A DNA stretch of 64,000 nucleotides. Source: Spirilliplanes yamanashiensis (GTDB taxonomy: Bacteria; Actinomycetota; Actinomycetes; Mycobacteriales; Micromonosporaceae). The stretch is taken from NCBI RefSeq assembly GCF_016863475.1, contig NZ_BOOY01000006.1, forward strand, positions 1 through 64,000, read 5' to 3'. The translations under genes and the position numbers were made by a program. Of the stretch, positions 59,699 to 64,000 are shown one piece after another. The notes beneath the pieces were generated by a model. That model had not been told where the DNA came from, made no database searches, and saw only the letters and a program-made list of their open reading frames with translations. How positions within the stretch are numbered: the stretch's first letter is position 1; each line of letters opens with the position of its first letter.

Positions 59699-60958
59699 TC
59701 AGCGCGACGTGCAGGGCTTGTTGCCGACCGGCGGGGTGCCGGTGCCGCGCTCGATCTGGAAGTCGACCGGGATCGTGAAGTCGCCGTCGCCCGGCGGATC
59801 GACCGCGGGGCGGGCCGGCAGGATGATGATCCGGACCCAGCGGCCACCGGGCCTGCGGATCACGGTGGAGTCACCGTCGAGGCCGGCGACGGCGCAGACG
59901 CCCTCGGGCGTGACGACGAAGAACCTGATGGCCGACCCCACCTCCGTCAGCTCGATCTGGACGACGCGGTCCGGCGTTCCGCCCCGGTCGAACAGGTTGA
60001 CCGTGAGGTTGTCGCGCTGCGGCGTCGGCTCCGGGACGACCGGCGGCGGAGGGGACGTGGTCGCGGGGCCGGAACCGGTGGCGGGCCGCGGACCGCCGGC
60101 GGCGTCGCCGTCGTCGGCCAGCGCCAGGCCGGTCAGGACCGCCGCCGCCACGAACACCGCCACACCCGCCGCTGCCAGCGCCCGCGGGCCGATGCGGCGC
60201 GGCCGGTCGGCGAGCGGCGCCGGCACATCCTCCGGCGGCGCGTCCGCCGCGCGGTTGCGGGCCACCGGGATGCGGTGGCCCGCCGCCCGGCTGCGCCGCT
60301 GCGGGAGCGGCTGGGCGCGGGCCCGCAGCCGGGACTCCACCGCCTCGAACACCGTCTCCGTGTCGAGCACGGCCGGCGCGCCGGGCACCCCGTCGCGCAG
60401 CGTCTCGATCAGCGCCCCGGTGAACGCGGTGTGCCGGGCCCCCACCGGCGCCAGCGCCGCCACCGTCTCGGCCGTGGCCGTCATCAGGTACGCGCCCTCG
60501 ACCGCCGCCTGGTCGGCGAGTCGTCCCGTGGCGCCCATGAACCCGGCCATCGCCCGGCCGCTGTAGCAGCAGTCCAGCACCACGAGCTTCGCCCGGCAGC
60601 GCGCCGCGGTGCGCACGACCTCGCGGCGCAGCTCGGCGAACCGCACCGCCGACGGCAGCCGGTCGCGGCTGCCGTCCGGCAGCGCCAGGTACAGCTCGCC
60701 GGACTCGTCCAGCAGGCCGTGCCCGGCGAAGTAGACGACGAGCAGGTCGGTCGCGGCGCGGGCGGCCTCGTGCACCGGCACCAGCAGGCCCGTGCCGTCC
60801 TCCGGGTCCGGCACGACGACGCAGTTCTCGGCCGGCAGCCCGCCGACGTCCGGGTCGGTGAGCAGCCCGGCCAGGTCGCGGAGGTTCGCCGCGACGGCCG
60901 GCAGCGGCGGCATGCGCCGGTACCCCGACACTCCGATGAGGACGGCGCGGGAACCCAT
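59699..60958 (-). CDS. Caspase-family (C14) peptidase with membrane anchor, EACC1-linked effector
   Basis: 419 aa. Residues 1-215 are a caspase-like domain: RAVLIGVSGY, catalytic His80 in VVYFAGHG and catalytic Cys131 in LVVLDCCYSG (the family's DxCxSG-type site). A basic Pro/Arg linker follows, one membrane helix (about 260-281), a Pro/Thr linker and a C-terminal domain of about 110 residues (NLTVNLFDRGGTPDRVVQIEL to the end) outside the membrane. The peptidase domain should face the cytoplasm, where activation could cut cellular proteins. The ATG shares its A with the stop of the EACC1 gene upstream (TGATG), so both are made together. Target and trigger are unknown. Confidence 0.9.
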   Translation of the reverse strand: MGSRAVLIGVSGYRRMPPLPAVAANLRDLAGLLTDPDVGGLPAENCVVVPDPEDGTGLLVPVHEAARAATDLLVVYFAGHGLLDESGELYLALPDGSRDRLPSAVRFAELRREVVRTAARCRAKLVVLDCCYSGRAMAGFMGATGRLADQAAVEGAYLMTATAETVAALAPVGARHTAFTGALIETLRDGVPGAPAVLDTETVFEAVESRLRARAQPLPQRRSRAAGHRIPVARNRAADAPPEDVPAPLADRPRRIGPRALAAAGVAVFVAAAVLTGLALADDGDAAGGPRPATGSGPATTSPPPPVVPEPTPQRDNLTVNLFDRGGTPDRVVQIELTEVGSAIRFFVVTPEGVCAVAGLDGDSTVIRRPGGRWVRIIILPARPAVDPPGDGDFTIPVDFQIERGTGTPPVGNKPCTSR

Positions 60959-61293
60959 CAGCCGCGGTCGTCGCCGTTCAGGAAGTCCTCGATGAGCCCG
61001 GGGCTCACCTCGTCGGCGTCGGAGACGGTCAGCGTCGCCCCGTCCGCGCGGGTGATCGTGATCGTGGACCGCCGGGTGCGCGTGCCCAGCCAGGTGGCGA
61101 CCGAGACGGCCAGGCCGCCCAGGGCGGCGCCGTGGGTGAGCACCACGTCGACGACCTCCATGGCGCCCATCTCGCCCGCCGCCGGCTCCGGCGCCGACAC
61201 GTCGGCGTCCCGCACGAGCGCCGGGTCGCCGCGCAGCCAGCTGTACAGCGCATTGCCCTCGACGCCGTCCGCCGTGGCGATCCGCACCCGCAC
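60958..61293 (-). CDS. EACC1-like protein, effector-associated constant component
   Basis: 111 aa from GTG 61293, five bases after GGAGG; the longer upstream frame is Arg-rich and lacks a ribosome site. It follows the EACC1 layout as I remember it: RVRIATADGVEGNALYSWLRGDPAL, a short linker, PAAGEMGAMEVVDVV, a hydrophobic helix (GAALGGLAVSVATWLG), then TRRSTITITRADGATLTVSDAD and a short acidic tail. EACC1 proteins were described computationally as the fixed partner of varied effectors, caspases among them, in actinobacterial conflict systems. One-base overlap with the caspase gene supports that pairing. Confidence 0.82.
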   Translation of the reverse strand: MRVRIATADGVEGNALYSWLRGDPALVRDADVSAPEPAAGEMGAMEVVDVVLTHGAALGGLAVSVATWLGTRTRRSTITITRADGATLTVSDADEVSPGLIEDFLNGDDRG

Positions 61294-61417
61294 AGCGACC
61301 TCCGCGTGATCGACCGGTGACCCATCGACAACAGTACCGGTCCGATCAACCCTGGCGCGGGCCCGCCGCCGCGCCCACACTGGCGCCGGACGTCCCCGCC
61401 GTGGAAGGACCATCGAC

Positions 61418-61678
61418 ATGACCGATCAGGAGTACGCGGACCTGCGCGCCCGGGCCGCGGCCGGCGACCACGACGCCGTCGGCGAGCTCGTCCAGCTGGC
61501 GGGGGAGCGCGGCGACCTCGCCGAGCTGCGCCGCCTGGCCGCCGCCGGCAGCCGCGACGCCGCCGACGAGCTGGTGCAGGCCGCGGGCGAGGCGGGCGAC
61601 CTGGACGAGCTGCGCCGCCTGGCCGCCGCGGGCAACCGCGACGCCGCCGACGTGCTGGCCGAGCTGACCGGCGACTGA
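61418..61678 (+). CDS. Small helical-repeat protein, divergent from the EACC1-caspase operon
   Basis: 86 aa; GGAAGGA upstream of the ATG. About two and a half repeats of a 33-residue unit: GDLAELRRLAAAGSRDAADELVQAAGE then GDLDELRRLAAAGNRDAADVLAELTGD, with a diverged first half-copy. The units look like helical hairpins of Sel1/TPR/HEAT type. The coding DNA is also repetitive (61501-61678). Such short solvent-exposed scaffolds bind proteins or peptides. Position 125 bases from EACC1 in divergent orientation allows, but does not show, a role in the same system. Confidence 0.7.
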   Translation: MTDQEYADLRARAAAGDHDAVGELVQLAGERGDLAELRRLAAAGSRDAADELVQAAGEAGDLDELRRLAAAGNRDAADVLAELTGD

Positions 61679-61774
61679 CGCTGGGGCGGCGTGGCGCCCG
61701 GCGAGGCGCTCCAGGTCCGGCATCGGGCCACCGTAGCCGCCCGGCCGGGCGCGGGCGGCGGGCATGATGGGCCG

Positions 61775-62407
61775 GTGGGTGGTGACGGTGCCGGGGTGCT
61801 GGTGGTGTTCGGGCGCGGCGTCCAGCTCGCCGGGGGCCGCTGGTCGCTCACGGCCGGCAGCGCCGAGCGCGTGCACGCCGCCGTCGACTACGTGCTGGGC
61901 CGCCGCGACGAGTACCGGGCCGGCGGCCGCATCCCCCGGGTGATCTTCACCGGCGGCTGGGCCGAGGCGGCCGAGGGGGCCGTGCAGCCGCCCGACGGCT
62001 CCTGCGAGGGCGACCTCATGGTGCGGGCCGCGCTGGCCGCCGGGCTGGGGGCCGTCGCCGAGCTGCGGGCCGAGACCCGGTCGCGCAGCACCCTGGAGAA
62101 CCTGCTGCACGTCGCCGAGGAGGGCCTGCTCACCGGGTACGAGTTCGCCCCCGGCCGGCCGCTCGGCCTGGTCACCCACCCGTGGCACCTGCCCCGGGTG
62201 CGGTTCCTCGCCGGCAAGGTCCTCGGCCTGCGGGGCGCCGCCCTGACCGACGTCCCCGTGCCGGGCGGCGGCCGGCGCCGCGCCGAGTGGGCCGTGTACC
62301 TGGCGGCGCGGCTGTGCTTCGTCGGCGTGCGCGACGCCGCCGCGCTGCGTCGTCGGGAGAGGACGGTCACCCGGTTGACGGGGATGGCGCGGCGCCTGCG
62401 CGGGTAA
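61775..62407 (+). CDS. YdcF/DUF218-family protein
   Basis: 210 aa from GTG 61775, with CATGAT six bases upstream (leaderless layout); longer starts are less likely. VLVVFGRGVQLAGGRWSLTAGSAERVHAAVDYVL opens the DUF218 Rossmann-like domain, VIFTGGWAEAAEG and AELRAETRSRSTLENLLHVAEE carry the conserved GG and E...T..N motifs, then LVTHPWHLPRVRFLAGKVLG. Family members bind nucleotides or act on envelope precursors; SanA and YdcF roles are not settled. No membrane anchor. Followed nine bases later by the glycosyltransferase gene, probably one operon. Confidence 0.8.
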   Translation: MGGDGAGVLVVFGRGVQLAGGRWSLTAGSAERVHAAVDYVLGRRDEYRAGGRIPRVIFTGGWAEAAEGAVQPPDGSCEGDLMVRAALAAGLGAVAELRAETRSRSTLENLLHVAEEGLLTGYEFAPGRPLGLVTHPWHLPRVRFLAGKVLGLRGAALTDVPVPGGGRRRAEWAVYLAARLCFVGVRDAAALRRRERTVTRLTGMARRLRG

Positions 62408-62416
62408 CACACCCGC

Positions 62417-63133
62417 ATGATCGTGCTCCTGCCCGCGTTCCGACCGGGGCCGCACCTGCTCACGCTCGTCGACGCCCTGCGCGCCGACGCTCCCGGCACC
62501 CCCGTGGTCGTCGTCGACGACGGCAGCGGCCCGGCCGCGGCGCAGATCCTCGCCGACGCCGCCGACCGCGGCTGCGACGTCGTGCGCCACCCCGTCAACC
62601 GGGGCAAGGGCATCGCCCTCAAGACCGGCTTCCGGCACGCCGCCGAGGCGTACCCGGGCCAGGACGTGGTGTCGGCGGACGCCGACGGCCAGCACGGCGT
62701 CGGCGACATCCTGCGCGTCGGCGCCCAGGCCCACCGCACCGGGCGCCTGGTGCTGGGCGTGCGCCGCTTCGACGGCGACGGGGTGCCGTGGCGCAGCCGC
62801 TTCGGCAACACCGTCACCCGCCTGCTGTTCCACGCCGCCACCGGCCGCGGCGTCGCCGACACGCAGACGGGCCTGCGGGCGTACCCGGCGGACCTGCTGG
62901 GCTGGTTGCAGACCGTGCCGGGCGAGCGCTTCGAGTACGAGATGAACGTCCTGCTGCACGCCGCCCGCGACGGCCACCCGATCGACGAGACGGCCGTCGC
63001 CACCACGTACCACGGCGACAACGAGACCTCGAACTTCAGCTCGCTCAGCGACTCGGCCCGGGTGTACCGGCCGCTGCTGCGCTTCGCCGCGTCGGCGCTG
63101 CTGGCGCCCGCGGGCCGCGGCGCGTCCCGGTAG
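62417..63133 (+). CDS. Family 2 glycosyltransferase, DPM1-like
   Basis: 238 aa, GT-A fold without membrane helices. MIVLLPAFRPGPHL, VVVVDDGSGP (nucleotide-binding Asp), RHPVNRGKGIALKTGFRHA and SADADGQH (metal-binding DxD) are as in polyprenyl-phosphate mannose or glucose synthases; DTQTGLRAYP and ERFEYEMNVLLHA complete the family. It likely transfers a sugar from a nucleotide to a lipid or glycan acceptor at the membrane face. Downstream of the YdcF-type gene. Confidence 0.9.
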   Translation: MIVLLPAFRPGPHLLTLVDALRADAPGTPVVVVDDGSGPAAAQILADAADRGCDVVRHPVNRGKGIALKTGFRHAAEAYPGQDVVSADADGQHGVGDILRVGAQAHRTGRLVLGVRRFDGDGVPWRSRFGNTVTRLLFHAATGRGVADTQTGLRAYPADLLGWLQTVPGERFEYEMNVLLHAARDGHPIDETAVATTYHGDNETSNFSSLSDSARVYRPLLRFAASALLAPAGRGASR

Positions 63134-63148
63134 GGGACGCCCCGGCCG

Positions 63149-63718
63149 TCACTGCTTCTTGAAGTCGGGGCAGCCCGAGGTCTGGAACTGCTCGCCTGCC
63201 TCCAGCGTCACGGTCGGCCGGCCGCCGCCCAGCCCGTTGTCGATCAGCAGGCCGTCGGCGTGCAGGCGCGCCCAGTAGCAGTCCCGGGCGGCCTCGGCGA
63301 CCACCCGGTATGTGCCCGGCTCGATCTGCTCGCCGACGCGCCAGATGCCCGGCCCGGCGACGGTGGGGTCGGCCGGGACGGCCGCGTTCGTCGACGGGGG
63401 AGCGGGCGGGGTCGCGGCGGCCGCGTCGCCGGCGCCACCACCGCCGCCGGGGCTCGTGCCGCCGTCGCTGAGCAGGGCGACGCCGACGGCGATCAGTGCC
63501 ACGCCGGTCGCGGCGGCGGCGAGCAGCACGGGGCGCGGCACCCGGGGGCGCGGGTCGGGCGCCGCGTGCTGCGGGTGCCAGTCCGGGTCGCCGGCGGTGG
63601 CGTGCGGGCGCCACGACTCGGTGCCGGACCGGTCGGCGCCGGGCGGCAGCCGGTGGGCATGGTGGGGATGGTGGGGATGGCCGGGCCTGCCGGGGACGGT
63701 CGGCGGCTGGGAGGTCAT
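63149..63718 (-). CDS. Membrane-anchored protein with C-terminal beta domain
   Basis: 189 aa from ATG 63718 (GAGGA six bases upstream). Cytoplasmic part of about 65 residues is Pro/His-rich (GHPHHPHHAHR), one membrane helix about 65-83, a Gly/Ala/Pro linker, then an outer domain of about 70 residues: GIWRVGEQIEPGTYRVVAEAARDCYWARL, ending EQFQTSGCPDFKK. This short beta domain with a CYWARL strand and a C-terminal SGC, probably disulfide-linked, recurs in actinobacterial surface proteins; function unknown. A CRP-like site lies 51 bases upstream. Confidence 0.78.
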   Translation of the reverse strand: MTSQPPTVPGRPGHPHHPHHAHRLPPGADRSGTESWRPHATAGDPDWHPQHAAPDPRPRVPRPVLLAAAATGVALIAVGVALLSDGGTSPGGGGGAGDAAAATPPAPPSTNAAVPADPTVAGPGIWRVGEQIEPGTYRVVAEAARDCYWARLHADGLLIDNGLGGGRPTVTLEAGEQFQTSGCPDFKKQ

Positions 63719-63768
63719 GGCTGGTCCTCGTCGCGGGTGGGGGTCGTCGATGACGCCACGCGGTGAAG

Positions 63769-63784
63769 TGTGCTCTGGATCACA
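63769..63784. promoter_or_regulatory. CRP-like binding site
   Basis: TGTG-CTCTGGAT-CACA is a perfect TGTG-N8-CACA dyad, the core of the cAMP receptor protein site used by actinobacterial CRP homologues. It lies between the membrane-anchored protein gene and the DUF2087 gene end. Confidence 0.4.
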
Positions 63785-63812
63785 AGCTCCCGCAACGGTC
63801 AGTTTGTGCGCG

Positions 63813-64000
63813 TCAGTCGAGCCCCATCGCGCGCACGTGGCGCTGGGCCGCGTCGGGGCCGGGCAGGAGTGCGGCGTCGCGGGCGTAGAGGCCGCCCGAG
63901 CGCGCGAGAAGCCCACCGTCCACGAGGTACCGGCGCACCGCCACGTGGTCCGCCTCGCCGCCGTCGCACCAGGCCGCCAGCACCTCGTTCACCACCCGTT
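63813..64000 (-). CDS. DUF2087 domain protein, N-terminus cut by window edge
   Basis: Only the last 62 codons are inside the window. VVNEVLAAWCDGGEADHVAVRRYLVDGGLLARSGGLYARD matches the end of the DUF2087 domain (a helix, then a strand pair around RRYLVDxGLLxR). In many actinobacteria the domain follows an ArsR-type helix-turn-helix; whether this is so here cannot be seen. The tail LLPGPDAAQRHVRAMGLD is poorly conserved. Confidence 0.7.
   Translation of the reverse strand, partial: RVVNEVLAAWCDGGEADHVAVRRYLVDGGLLARSGGLYARDAALLPGPDAAQRHVRAMGLD

Overview
The window is chromosomal DNA from a very GC-rich actinobacterium. Codon third positions are almost all G or C, GTG starts are common, and many genes have no Shine-Dalgarno but a TAnnnT box 6-8 bases before the start codon (leaderless transcripts). 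An ACT-GNAT protein acetyltransferase of the type studied in Micromonospora, an EACC1-caspase pair, a DUF6461 protein and a BioB/BsaP pair all fit the Micromonosporaceae. This placement is inference; no rRNA or marker gene is present. I see no prophage, insertion sequence, integrase or CRISPR array.

Layout. 0-5 kb: envelope genes (a Gly/Gln-repeat protein cut by the left edge, a DUF4142 protein, a repeat-domain lipoprotein) and an ECF sigma/anti-sigma pair, then 1 kb without a recognisable gene. 5-11.4 kb: a tightly overlapping operon herA-like, sbcD (mre11), sbcC (rad50), nurA-like, the gene set of archaeal DNA-end resection. 11.5-16.3 kb: a RibD-type reductase coupled to a tiny Cys-rich protein, two ACT-domain genes (one fused to a GNAT domain), a second GNAT and small unknown genes. 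16.3-19.4 kb: biotin genes, bioB-bsaP diverging from bioF-bioD across 37 bp. 19.4-26.4 kb: a ROK/PPGK-like kinase, a methyltransferase-P450 pair, a large GGDEF-EAL protein and an Eis-like acetyltransferase. 26.4-26.8 kb: tRNA-Gly, tRNA-Cys and tRNA-Val with a promoter and terminator.

26.8-49.4 kb: an acyltransferase, an OmpR-type two-component system, a DUF6461 protein and a deleted histidine-kinase remnant; secreted beta-propeller protein; two divergent TetR-target pairs with clear palindromes; a frameshifted cupin gene; a divergent MFS-GntR pair; a complete tctABC (tripartite tricarboxylate) transporter; a GlxA-type regulator, hydrolase, TrmO-like protein, VanY-like peptidase and an ECF42 sigma/DGPF pair.

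49.4-64 kb: membrane Ser/Thr kinase, a protein with two membrane-GGDEF modules, SDR, a subtilase with a Trp-rich tail, FAD oxidoreductase, ABC exporter, a secreted protein, a caspase-EACC1 operon with a divergent repeat protein, YdcF and glycosyltransferase genes, a membrane-anchored protein with a CRP-like site, and the end of a DUF2087 gene cut by the right edge.

The two most system-like loci are the herA-sbcD-sbcC-nurA operon (DNA-end processing) and the EACC1-caspase operon (a predicted conflict or cell-death module). Between 31.8 and 38.5 kb three genes look broken, by an internal deletion or single-base shifts; sequencing error must be excluded there.
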